Positions 1 through 9,151 of a stretch of DNA of 42,067 bases are shown here, piece by piece; position 1 is the first letter of the stretch; each line of letters begins with the position of its first letter. The notes under the pieces were generated by a model. That model was not told the DNA's origin. It saw only the letters and a program-made list of their open reading frames with translations, and searched no databases. The DNA comes from a bacterium (GTDB lineage Bacteria; Latescibacterota; Latescibacteria; Latescibacterales; Latescibacteraceae). The translations under genes and the position numbers were made by a program. Where the stretch lies: the NCBI GenBank assembly GCA_021372535.1, contig JAJFUH010000222.1, positions 1 through 42,067 on the forward strand, given 5' to 3'.

Positions 1-12
1 GTGGAGGTTACA

Positions 13-2319
13 TTGCGGAGATGTATTAAATATTGTATAACGCCTGTGATTGCTGCAGTGATTCTGCTTGTGGCTTTTGCGAGTGTTTCCACCGCAGCGG
101 TGGATGCGGTGGTTGAAAAGTCATGGAATACATGGCCAAGCACCATCTATTATTTAGCTCTTTTACAGGGACCTGACAGTCCCTATGATGATGTTACCGT
201 TTATATTACCGCTGTTGATGAGTACACCCTCTATATCAACGGCAAAGAGATCGGTTCCGACAACGACTGGTCAACAGTCGAATCCTATCAGGTCAATATT
301 TCTGGTCCTAATGTGATTGTCGGTGTGGCGGTCAAGAATAACGGTCTTGGTAACGGTAACGGTCTGCTGGTTGATATCAAAGCCAATTCAGACTGGCTGG
401 GAACAACCACCATGAAACGCCGCAGTCATATTGTAAATGAACAGCGGCTCCTTTATGGTTGTGCATGGTATTATTATGCAGGAGATGTGGTTGCTAAAAT
501 CGGTGATAAATGGTATGATCCCAAAGTCGACTTCTTCCAGGAAATAACCAAGTATGGTTTTAAATATGCGATGCTTGGCACGATGGGGGATCTCAAATAC
601 AATCCCGACAATCACATCGAAATTGTGACGGGCTATCCGCAGAATATCGATATCGGAACAGCGGATAATTTTAAAATAGTTGAAGATGGTGCAGCATCCA
701 TCATCAGCCGTGCTGAAGCAGTTGATCGCGGTATTGCTACCGACGGGCTGACAAAAGTCGGCGGTATCCGGCTCAGACGAGTGGAAGGTGAAAACCTCGC
801 ACTGGGGAAACCTGCCCAGGAAGAGAAACTGTCCGATGGTGATCTGGCGAATGGATACGCTTTCAATCAGGATCCGGTTAATATTACAAAATACGTTGAT
901 CTTGAAGTCATCCGTCGTGTGAATAAAATGGTTTTGTACACCGGTGGAACGAACCCCGATACTTGGAACAGAGATTCGGTTCGCGGATATTCGGTAGAAA
1001 TCTCTCTTGATGAGTTCAGGTACGAAGAAGTCGGTGTTCTTCATGAAATCGGTATCAGTAACGCCGATGAGGGCGGATATGACTGGTATGCGATTAAATT
1101 CCCTGAAGAATGGGCTCGCTACCTGCGCTTCAAGATTACCGAGCCGAGAATTTTCTACCCCAACATCGGTGAAATGATGGTATACGGTGTAGGGTATGTT
1201 TACAGCGGTGTATACGAATCCGATTGGTTTACCTTCGACAATCCCTCGAGCCTGAAGAACTATGATATGATTACATGGTTCGGAAAAACTCCCGAGGGAA
1301 CGAAAATAGTCCTGCAGACCAAGACGAAATTTGAGCTGCCGGACGGTACTCCGGTCGAGAGTGACTGGAGTCCGGAGCATACAACCTCACCATTCAAATT
1401 TGACTCCCCTGAACCGGCCTACGCATTCAAGTATCGTGTATCGCTCTCCACACAGGATATCGATGTTACTCCTGAGTTTCAGGAAATTATGGTAACATAT
1501 TCCGATACAAATCAGCCGGTATCACGGGCACAGGCATATGTACTGCCGAATTCAGTTCCGATGGGTGAGATGACCGATTTTGAATATACCATTCAGTACA
1601 ATCTCAACCCGGGACAGAATATCAAAACGGTTGCGATCTTTGTACCCGGAGAATCGTTTGTTGATTCTGTGTACAGTTCGGATGCAGATGCGCTCGTATC
1701 GATAGATGAAACATTGACCAAATCAACTCCTGATACTCTGTATGTTACCTTTGCGACGCCGGTTACCAATAAAGTAGCCGATGCAGCAGGTACTATGGAT
1801 GAACTGAAGATCTACTTCAAGACCGAACTCCTCACCAACATTCACGAATTCAATTCGTACGTTTTTAACGAATTCAACAATGACGGTGCGGGTGGTGTTA
1901 AGGTATGGCAGCGGGCCGATAAATCGTGGACGGTTTCCACATCCACCATACTCGACAGTGTTTTAGGCAAGGTTGCTGCGGTACCGAAAGTGTTTACTCC
2001 AGATCCTAAAGATAATATCAACGATTTCACCGTCATCGAGTTCGAGCTCGCAAAGGTTGAATCTGATGTTAAAATCAAGATTTTCGATACAAAAGGCAGG
2101 CTCGTAACAACGAAGGATTGTGGAGTTTTAATGGCCAAGAAGTATTATCTTGATGAAAAGCTCAATAATGCTGCACTTGCAGAAAAACTGCCCGGTTACT
2201 GGGATGGCACCGATGATGACGGTGATCTTGTACCTCCCGGCGTTTACCTGTACCAGGTGGTTGTTGATACCGATTCAGGAGAGAAGATCAAGGGCGGTAC
2301 TGTAGTTGTAGCGTATTAA
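13..2319 (+). CDS. Secreted discoidin-like protein with FlgD/T9SS-like C-terminal Ig domain
   Basis: A 768-residue exported protein. The reading frame is open from base 1 (GTG), but GGAGG at 3-7 lies five bases before a TTG at 13, and a good signal peptide (basic start, hydrophobic core, ending near STAAVDA) follows, so I chose TTG 13. An N-terminal beta domain contains YTLYINGKEIG around residues 72-82, resembling carbohydrate-binding modules. A region starting near residue 260 (NLALGKP) looks like an F5/8 type C (discoidin) domain. The last ~110 residues (from PKVFTPDP, about residue 657) carry the WDGTDDDGDLVPPGVYLYQV signature of FlgD-like/T9SS C-terminal Ig domains. Inference: a surface or secreted protein, possibly sorted through the C-terminal domain, with the PorV-like gene directly downstream supporting this. 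There is no catalytic motif I recognise. Confidence 0.75.
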   Translation: MRRCIKYCITPVIAAVILLVAFASVSTAAVDAVVEKSWNTWPSTIYYLALLQGPDSPYDDVTVYITAVDEYTLYINGKEIGSDNDWSTVESYQVNISGPNVIVGVAVKNNGLGNGNGLLVDIKANSDWLGTTTMKRRSHIVNEQRLLYGCAWYYYAGDVVAKIGDKWYDPKVDFFQEITKYGFKYAMLGTMGDLKYNPDNHIEIVTGYPQNIDIGTADNFKIVEDGAASIISRAEAVDRGIATDGLTKVGGIRLRRVEGENLALGKPAQEEKLSDGDLANGYAFNQDPVNITKYVDLEVIRRVNKMVLYTGGTNPDTWNRDSVRGYSVEISLDEFRYEEVGVLHEIGISNADEGGYDWYAIKFPEEWARYLRFKITEPRIFYPNIGEMMVYGVGYVYSGVYESDWFTFDNPSSLKNYDMITWFGKTPEGTKIVLQTKTKFELPDGTPVESDWSPEHTTSPFKFDSPEPAYAFKYRVSLSTQDIDVTPEFQEIMVTYSDTNQPVSRAQAYVLPNSVPMGEMTDFEYTIQYNLNPGQNIKTVAIFVPGESFVDSVYSSDADALVSIDETLTKSTPDTLYVTFATPVTNKVADAAGTMDELKIYFKTELLTNIHEFNSYVFNEFNNDGAGGVKVWQRADKSWTVSTSTILDSVLGKVAAVPKVFTPDPKDNINDFTVIEFELAKVESDVKIKIFDTKGRLVTTKDCGVLMAKKYYLDEKLNNAALAEKLPGYWDGTDDDGDLVPPGVYLYQVVVDTDSGEKIKGGTVVVAY

Positions 2320-2388
2320 TGTGCGTATATTCGTAGGAGTAATGAGTAACACATGATCGCAACTGTACAACGGACGGGTAAATAGGAT

Positions 2389-3339
2389 ATGGCGAGTACA
2401 AACTGGAATGTTGTAAGAAGACGAGGTCTCGGTCGAAAGCTGAAATGCATTTTGGCTGTATGCGCTGTGGGTGTGTTTCTTTCCACCACGCTAGCTTTTG
2501 GAGCATTTTTTGATACAGCCGGCCAGAGTGCGCGACCCATGGGAATGGGAGAAGTATTTTTGGCTTCCACCGGAGACGCGAACAGTTTCTGGTATAATCC
2601 TGCCGGTCTTGCACATAATCCGGGCAGGATGGTTGGTCTATCATATGGGGTTATCAATCCATCGATTGCTTCTGACCTGATGACTTATAATCTTAATGTT
2701 GTGTTTGGCGGCTTTGGGGTCGGAATTTCCGGTCTTGGTGCCGATGGGGCATCGGAAATGGTTATCAATGGTGCCTATGGAAAATCTTTCGGCGAGAAAT
2801 TTGCTCTTGGCGGCAACGTCAGGATGCTGAGATGGGCTGTTGAGGGTCAGGATGATCTGTATCATGGCGGCAAGGATGACGATCTTTCCAAAGTTTCGTT
2901 CTCGCTTGATCTCAATGCGACATATGGCATTGGTGAATTATTCGGTATCGGTCAGTTTTCCACGGGTGTCTATGTGAAAAACGCCATTATGCCGAATATT
3001 TCCGAATCAGGCGATGACGGAGGTAAACTGCCCATAGAAGCCGGGATCGGTCTTATGGTCCAGAAAGATATTTATACTGTTGAAGGTGATGTGGCGGTGT
3101 GTGACGGCAATACGTTTTTCCGGTTGGGAACCGAATCCGGAATTACCGGATCGGATCTGAAACTCAGAGCCGGATTTATTTATGGCAGCGATTTTGAAGA
3201 TGATACCGAGCAGACTGATATTGATCTGGGGCTCGGCTACAATTTCAAATCGGTTATCTTCGATTATGCCTATAATTTGCCGTTGGCGTTCAAGGAAACA
3301 GGAGGCAGGCACTTTATATCTTTCGGAATTTCTTTCTAA
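2389..3339 (+). CDS. PorV/PorQ-like outer-membrane beta-barrel protein
   Basis: 316 residues. A signal peptide (hydrophobic core CILAVCAVGVFLSTTLAFG) is followed at once by the motif region FFDTAGQSARPMGMGE and NSFWYNPAGLAH, which is the hallmark start of PorV/PorQ (UPF0164/FadL-like) proteins: a glycine-rich GMG segment and an NPAGL segment. The rest alternates short beta strands and ends in an aromatic strand (HFISFGISF), as expected for an outer-membrane barrel recognised by the Bam machinery. PorV shuttles type IX secretion substrates in Bacteroidota; PorQ-like paralogs are common across the FCB group without a full T9SS. It lies 69 bp after a gene with a T9SS-like C-terminal domain. The ATG lacks a strong ribosome-binding site. 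The family call is fairly sure; the secretion role is inference. Confidence 0.8.
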   Translation: MASTNWNVVRRRGLGRKLKCILAVCAVGVFLSTTLAFGAFFDTAGQSARPMGMGEVFLASTGDANSFWYNPAGLAHNPGRMVGLSYGVINPSIASDLMTYNLNVVFGGFGVGISGLGADGASEMVINGAYGKSFGEKFALGGNVRMLRWAVEGQDDLYHGGKDDDLSKVSFSLDLNATYGIGELFGIGQFSTGVYVKNAIMPNISESGDDGGKLPIEAGIGLMVQKDIYTVEGDVAVCDGNTFFRLGTESGITGSDLKLRAGFIYGSDFEDDTEQTDIDLGLGYNFKSVIFDYAYNLPLAFKETGGRHFISFGISF

Positions 3340-3368
3340 TAAGGTCATCAATGGGATAGACGGTACCT

Positions 3369-6125
3369 ATGAAAAGACGATACGAAAATAAAAGTAGGGT
3401 AGTCCGCGCTGTCATATTTTCTGTAACGATGATGGCTCTGGCCGTATCATCGTACAGTCAGGATTTCATCTCACGGGAATATAGACCGCGCTGGTACCAA
3501 CCGTATGAAAATTTCGGCCAGTATGATTTGAGGAAATATCCCGACTATTATCAGGAGCCATCGACAGGCAGACAGTACCTGTCGCCTGTTACCTATGATC
3601 AGTTTGGTAATTTCCTCTTGCCTGGTGGCGATATTTACTATATGAAATGGGATCAATCGAGGATTGGAGCCTCTGCAACGACAGATGCAAGTTCTACCCA
3701 GTATTACAACAGTGTTTTCAACAACCTGATGATTGCATCTGATGAGTTCTCCAACTGGCAGACGAAATTCCTGATTGGTTCTACATTACGGGCTTATTTT
3801 ACACCATCAACGATGAAAATAACCCGTTTTAATGGTATTCGTTGGGATGCATCATCACGAAAAAACAATGTAACCCTGGTCGCATCACCGGGAACAAACC
3901 CGATTTACGGTGTTCACTGGCAGAGTATTCTTGGTGATATCCTCAAGATTGGCGGATCATACGTTTCGAAACAACGCGGAACGATTTCTGATTCCCATCA
4001 GGATATCGATACTGCCATCAGAACAGGCCCCCGGTATGTTTATGTGATCGTGAGTGATGATTCTCCCGAGGACGCTGATAACGGTCCACGTGTCTATGGG
4101 ATAAAAGTAAGATCAAACAATGAGGATATCACCAAGAATGTTCCTCAGAGAGCGTTCAGAATCCCCGATCTCCTTAACAGCAAACGTTATTATAACAAGG
4201 ACTTCCAGAAACAGTTCGTTTTTCCGCGGAGTTCGAGTCTTCCGTTTGTTCCTCAGAAAGTTGAGGCTGTGGCATATAATCAGCAATCGTGGGTTCTGGA
4301 TATGCTTAATGATAATACCCTGAATGACATGTTTTCCAAGACAGACGCCATTAACTATTTTGGCTATGTGAATCTTCCTGTTGCCGGTTCTGACGATCCT
4401 CAGAGCAGGCAGTTTGCCGCAGATACATCAAAAGGATTTCTTGAGGCATCGGGAACTGATATTGTTATCTACGAGTTTCTGGTTCCCTACGCGGCTCGAG
4501 ACCTCGAATTCGAGGTTCTTGCTGCAAACGATTACTGCATCGATATTGTTTCAACGATGTACAGGATCACTCAGGAAGGTGAAGCAGACTGGGCAGACAA
4601 GCCTTTCACTCCAGCATGGAACGGAAAATGGAGCATTTATTATGATAAAAAGCACTGTGTGAATGCTCCGGGTAATGTTAAGGATCTTTCCAATATGGAG
4701 TGGGTTTCGGTTCGTTATGACCGTATAACCGGTATGAGTGTCTATGGCCTGAACATGGAGTTGAACTGGCGTGGTTTGTTTGTCCGCGCTGAATTCAATC
4801 AGTATAATGAATACAGGTCGTATCCGCTCCCCGATAAATGGCCGGGAGCTTCCAGTAATGAATTGCATTCACAGGCATGGTTTGTGAATGCTGAAAAGAC
4901 ATTCGGAAAATGGAGTCTGGGTGGTGAAGTATTCAACTACCCCCGTCAATACATGCAATACAGCTCATGGTCGACGGTTGATGATAACGATGACGATGAT
5001 CAGTATGTCGGCGGTTCTGAGTATCCGGGTCTCGATGTGGATTTTGACAGGACTGTCGATACAACATGGCGCGGAGAACCGTACATTCTCTATTATTTTG
5101 ATTCCATTTCTTTCGGTGATGATTTCAATCATAACGGCATCATCGATGAGCGTGAGAATGACGACCAGGACGACCTTCCCTATGAACGTGATTCCAGGGG
5201 TCAGCATTATTTCGTTAAAATATCACCCCGTGAATTGACCAAAATATCTCTGGGTCATTACGATATCAAACAGGAATACTTCAAGGGACGTAATTTGACT
5301 GATTATGTAAAATTAGAGCATATTCAGTCGTTGAGTTCGATCGGTGAGTTCGGTGTATTCCACCGTATGGAACGTGTCCAGGATGATTACAAGTCGAATC
5401 AGTATTATACACAATATACCTATGATAACAGGGGCGCTTCGGGCTACTTTAACAACCTGGCGTTTAAAAATGCATGGTACAATTCATCCATGTTGCATAC
5501 ACGCCTGACATTTATACCCAGCTTCAATATTATCAATGATGCAAAGTATGATGTAATCAATCGTGTCGATACCGATTTTTACGGTACTGTGGACCAGCAG
5601 CGCAGAAGGGCTCCTCAGGATATCATCGATGCATCATTTATTCATAAGGCTGATTATACATTACGTATTGCCGATGCCCGTATTCTGCCCGAAATGTACT
5701 GGCGCGGTTTCCGTCTTATGAAAGAAAGAAGAATTAAAGAATTTAAATTACAGCCAATGATTAAATTTGTTCATTCTTATTTTACGAAAGATCTGCAATA
5801 TAATTATTATGGTGGCCGCAGCTGGACAGTATATCCAATTCTGAGATTTGATTACCAGGTTGCTCCTAATACCTTGTTGCGTTGCGGATTCCAGGGATTT
5901 CCTGGTTTTCCTGAAATGAGAAGAAATACTGGTGATAGACTTCATGATTCCAACAGCAGAAGGATGATAATCGCTTTTGAAAACAGAAGCCTTTATCAGG
6001 GATTTAATCTGTTGGTTATGCTCGGTGTTCGGAGAGAAAAAGAAGAATGGGTTGAAAGTTTTGGACGAAAACAACCCGGTACAACAGAGTATTTCATCTC
6101 CATCAGGTCTGAGGCTTCAAGATAA
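3369..6125 (+). CDS. Large outer-membrane-like protein with Ca-binding-type loop, tandem paralog A
   Basis: 918 residues with a signal peptide (AVIFSVTMMALAVSSYSQ). No family is recognised. It is rich in Tyr, Asp, Asn and Arg and in alternating beta strands, and its last third looks like a barrel, with a conserved GFQGFPGFPEM near residues 839-849. Around residues 538-605 sit acidic loops (DDNDDDDQ and DDFNHNGIIDERENDDQDD), the second resembling a DxNxDG/dockerin-type calcium site. It aligns along its length with the next gene: YDQFGNFLLPGGDIYYMKW against YDNFGNYIMDGVRIFEW, and FNGIRWD against LNGVRWD. The stop codon overlaps the next frame as TAATG. Inference: an outer-membrane or cell-surface component of the envelope cluster; the molecular function is unknown. 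Confidence 0.7.
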   Translation: MKRRYENKSRVVRAVIFSVTMMALAVSSYSQDFISREYRPRWYQPYENFGQYDLRKYPDYYQEPSTGRQYLSPVTYDQFGNFLLPGGDIYYMKWDQSRIGASATTDASSTQYYNSVFNNLMIASDEFSNWQTKFLIGSTLRAYFTPSTMKITRFNGIRWDASSRKNNVTLVASPGTNPIYGVHWQSILGDILKIGGSYVSKQRGTISDSHQDIDTAIRTGPRYVYVIVSDDSPEDADNGPRVYGIKVRSNNEDITKNVPQRAFRIPDLLNSKRYYNKDFQKQFVFPRSSSLPFVPQKVEAVAYNQQSWVLDMLNDNTLNDMFSKTDAINYFGYVNLPVAGSDDPQSRQFAADTSKGFLEASGTDIVIYEFLVPYAARDLEFEVLAANDYCIDIVSTMYRITQEGEADWADKPFTPAWNGKWSIYYDKKHCVNAPGNVKDLSNMEWVSVRYDRITGMSVYGLNMELNWRGLFVRAEFNQYNEYRSYPLPDKWPGASSNELHSQAWFVNAEKTFGKWSLGGEVFNYPRQYMQYSSWSTVDDNDDDDQYVGGSEYPGLDVDFDRTVDTTWRGEPYILYYFDSISFGDDFNHNGIIDERENDDQDDLPYERDSRGQHYFVKISPRELTKISLGHYDIKQEYFKGRNLTDYVKLEHIQSLSSIGEFGVFHRMERVQDDYKSNQYYTQYTYDNRGASGYFNNLAFKNAWYNSSMLHTRLTFIPSFNIINDAKYDVINRVDTDFYGTVDQQRRRAPQDIIDASFIHKADYTLRIADARILPEMYWRGFRLMKERRIKEFKLQPMIKFVHSYFTKDLQYNYYGGRSWTVYPILRFDYQVAPNTLLRCGFQGFPGFPEMRRNTGDRLHDSNSRRMIIAFENRSLYQGFNLLVMLGVRREKEEWVESFGRKQPGTTEYFISIRSEASR

Positions 6126-6151
6126 TGTTTACTCTTAATCAGGAAAAGAGA

Positions 6152-9100
6152 ATGGATATAGGGAAAAGACTGAACCGGTGGATGCTCCTGCTGTCATGCG
6201 TACTATTGTTCGGTTCTGTTGAAAGCGCTGTCGGTCAGTTGCTTTTTAAACCGGAGATGGAGCGGGAGTTTTACGGTCGAGAGGGGTATCACAGGTACGG
6301 CCGATCGATTGTAAACAGGTCTGCAAACCCGAAGTATGACAACTTCGGGAACTATATCATGGATGGCGTGCGGATTTTTGAGTGGAATGAGGAAAAGATC
6401 AATTCGAAGCACGTTGAAAGAAACGAGAAATTCAGTAAAATGTATAAAACGAACCCTATTGATGAGGGTGAGTATTTCAGGCAGTACCTGAATAATCTCG
6501 TTGTCGTCCATGAAACAACAAAGACATTTTCGACACGTTTCATTGTCGGTAATGAAGTCCGTGCTAAGTTTTCACCGTTAACACTTGATATGGCGGCTCT
6601 GAATGGTGTACGGTGGGATATGAATTTTTACGAAAACAATCTCACGTTTGTCAGTTCAAGAGCTGACATGCCGCTCTGGTTCTCAAGAGACTTTGTGAAT
6701 GACGAGGACCGTTTCCGTCAGGTACCGGTATATCTTACCGGTGGCCATTATGAAAGAAAGTTTGGAATCTTTAATGTTGCGGCTAATTATGTCAACCAAT
6801 ACAAAACTGACAGTACCCAGCCGCGTCATTTTTCCAACAAGACGATTGCTTCTGATTTGCGGGATTCAATTACAGGCCAGATTTCTTATGATCCCGAAGA
6901 TGTGTTGATGCTCGTGGTTAAACTTGAGGATGGCAGCCGTTTTGACGGTAACGGGCCACGAATTTATTCATTGACACCCGTTGTTGACGGAGTTGAACGT
7001 CCAGAACTGCTTATGGGTATTACCAAAGGAAACTGGCGGGAAGATTTTACTGATGTACGGCGCCTTTTTAACAATCCGGCAGTGGATTTTTATGAAAACC
7101 GATATATGCTTGAGCCGCGGCGTGTACCTCAGTTTGTGGTTTTTGATCAGCATGACCCGAAAAATCTGCCCGAAAATGTTGTATACCGTCGAATGACGAC
7201 AAACGATCCCCTGATTAAAAACTACGGAGAGCTGACGGATGACGGGAAAAGATATCTCAATTGCGACAACGAGGATTACCTTCTTTTCTGGTTCCAGATT
7301 CCTAAGAAAACTGTCGTAGATGATGCGGGTACAACATCGGAAGTTCCGGTCGATGACGTTGAATTCAGATCCGTTGTTGGAAATGATTATAAATTCAGTA
7401 TATCCGAAATATATCAGGACCAGAATCAGCCGAAGCTGGGTAAAAAAGGCGCGACCTATTATTACACAGCGTTAGAGGCTGAAGGTAATGTTCAGGACAT
7501 GTCTAACCTGAAAGAAGTCCGGTTCAGATATGGACAGCAGACTGCCGATATACTCATGGGTTTGAGGGTTGATGCTCATGTGAAGGGATTTGATCTGGTT
7601 GCCGAATTTAACAAGAATTTTAATTTCCGCCAGTATCCGAGCCCTGATGCGAGTAAATATCGTAAAGATGCCGAAGCCTATTATATAAATGTAAAAAAGG
7701 AGTTCGGTAAATTTTCAGTCGGTACTGAATATTTCATGATCTCACCCAATTATACCACTACATTCGAGAACATGGATCCGGCATACTACTATATGAACAC
7801 CCTGCCGTTCTCATCATGGCAGAATGAGTTTGATGCTGATGTCGGTTTACGTGGTGGTAGTCCATCGCCTAATATATCTGCGAGTGCCGGAGAGTACATG
7901 AACAATACGATGGTTCTCGAGACGGTGGATGATAATGATGATAAAGATCGTTTCCCTGATTTTCACATGTTTTCAGATGTTCGTGACAAGGATGGAATTT
8001 ATCCGGGACTTGATAAAAATGGTGACAGCAGGCCTGATACCAATGAGAATGAGAATCTTATCCCGGATTATATGGAACCATTTTTCCTCTACAATGTCGA
8101 TCCTGATGAATATGAGTATGGCGATGATTTTAACCAGAACGGTGTGATCGATTCACGTGAAGATGATGACAGACCTGATTATCCTTATAATAAAGATACG
8201 AAGGGATATCATTTATTCACATCGTACGGTGCCGATCTCGGTTGGAAATATTCAATAGGATATATTAATTATGAGCAGATAGCAGGTGGAGGATCAACTG
8301 ACGTTCGGTATGGTAAAGTTGAATACAATAAATTTATACCGTTTTTTGCTAATATCAGCCTGGCAACCCAGTTAAAGAAAGCTGAAGACACGATTCAGGA
8401 TAATGTTTTCAGGCAGACACGTCAGCTGGCGGCTGCTACGCTGAGAGATTCTTTGACATTTGTTGACAATATATTTTATTCTCGTGAAGGTATTCAGCAT
8501 GAAAAGTTCTATGATCCGCTTGATTACAAAGACAGTTATGTAAGTACGTCATTTTTCGAGACCAAACTTTTCAGAATACCAAATTTAACATTAAACTTCA
8601 AATTTAAATATGATTTGAATCACCAGAATAAAACATCGATTCAGGATAAGAATGATATAATTGATCGTACTCAGGTTATAAAGGCGGAATATAAATACTA
8701 TTTGAAGGATCTTTTGCTTCAGCCCCAGGTTAAATTCCTGTCGCGTAAAACAACAAATTCAAGTAGATATGTTCTGCCCTATCATGAGGAGTATTTCTAT
8801 CCGATTATCAGGGTGGAGTATCCTCTGACGATCAACACGACCTTAAAAGCTGGCGCTCAAGGATTCCCCGGGCTTAACAGCACTGTCAGGAATCTTGTGA
8901 ATAATCAGCTTGATTATGATACGCGCGATTATCTTTTGATGGTTACCAACAAATCACTCTATAATGGGTATGATTTCAGTTTGAATTTCGGATATCAGCT
9001 CAGTTGGCAAAAACTAAAAGGCGAAATGCGTGCCCCATTCAGTACAACAAATAAAATTATTTTTATCAGGCTTGTTGTAGGTATGGAGCCTGTATCATGA
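6152..9100 (+). CDS. Large outer-membrane-like protein with Ca-binding-type loops, tandem paralog B
   Basis: 982 residues from ATG 6152, which has AGGAAAAGAG just upstream; an in-frame ATG at 6125 overlapping the previous stop would add nine residues. The signal peptide is MLLLSCVLLFGSVESAVGQ. It is a paralog of the preceding gene, with shared N-terminal FGNY, NGVRWD and C-terminal AGAQGFPG segments. The acidic central section is longer here: DNDDKDRFPD, GLDKNGDSRPDTNEN and DDFNQNGVIDSREDDDRPD form two or three DxNxD-type calcium loops (roughly residues 600-680 of this start). Many aromatic, alternating strands suggest an outer-membrane barrel with long extracellular or plug segments, ending in FIRLVVGMEPVS. 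The family is not recognised; a role beside the downstream TPR and ExbBD genes is inferred from co-orientation and spacing only. Confidence 0.7.
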   Translation: MDIGKRLNRWMLLLSCVLLFGSVESAVGQLLFKPEMEREFYGREGYHRYGRSIVNRSANPKYDNFGNYIMDGVRIFEWNEEKINSKHVERNEKFSKMYKTNPIDEGEYFRQYLNNLVVVHETTKTFSTRFIVGNEVRAKFSPLTLDMAALNGVRWDMNFYENNLTFVSSRADMPLWFSRDFVNDEDRFRQVPVYLTGGHYERKFGIFNVAANYVNQYKTDSTQPRHFSNKTIASDLRDSITGQISYDPEDVLMLVVKLEDGSRFDGNGPRIYSLTPVVDGVERPELLMGITKGNWREDFTDVRRLFNNPAVDFYENRYMLEPRRVPQFVVFDQHDPKNLPENVVYRRMTTNDPLIKNYGELTDDGKRYLNCDNEDYLLFWFQIPKKTVVDDAGTTSEVPVDDVEFRSVVGNDYKFSISEIYQDQNQPKLGKKGATYYYTALEAEGNVQDMSNLKEVRFRYGQQTADILMGLRVDAHVKGFDLVAEFNKNFNFRQYPSPDASKYRKDAEAYYINVKKEFGKFSVGTEYFMISPNYTTTFENMDPAYYYMNTLPFSSWQNEFDADVGLRGGSPSPNISASAGEYMNNTMVLETVDDNDDKDRFPDFHMFSDVRDKDGIYPGLDKNGDSRPDTNENENLIPDYMEPFFLYNVDPDEYEYGDDFNQNGVIDSREDDDRPDYPYNKDTKGYHLFTSYGADLGWKYSIGYINYEQIAGGGSTDVRYGKVEYNKFIPFFANISLATQLKKAEDTIQDNVFRQTRQLAAATLRDSLTFVDNIFYSREGIQHEKFYDPLDYKDSYVSTSFFETKLFRIPNLTLNFKFKYDLNHQNKTSIQDKNDIIDRTQVIKAEYKYYLKDLLLQPQVKFLSRKTTNSSRYVLPYHEEYFYPIIRVEYPLTINTTLKAGAQGFPGLNSTVRNLVNNQLDYDTRDYLLMVTNKSLYNGYDFSLNFGYQLSWQKLKGEMRAPFSTTNKIIFIRLVVGMEPVS

Positions 9101-9151
9101 CCAAGCGAGATAAACCACTTCAAATTTTGTTCGAAAGGTTGTGATGAGGTA

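Noticed and set aside
388-1380. 330-residue open frame on the minus strand inside the first gene
   Set aside because: It lies fully inside a plus-strand gene with a signal peptide and known C-terminal domain; its composition (His/Ile/Phe/Arg-rich) is that of a shadow and it has no family motif.
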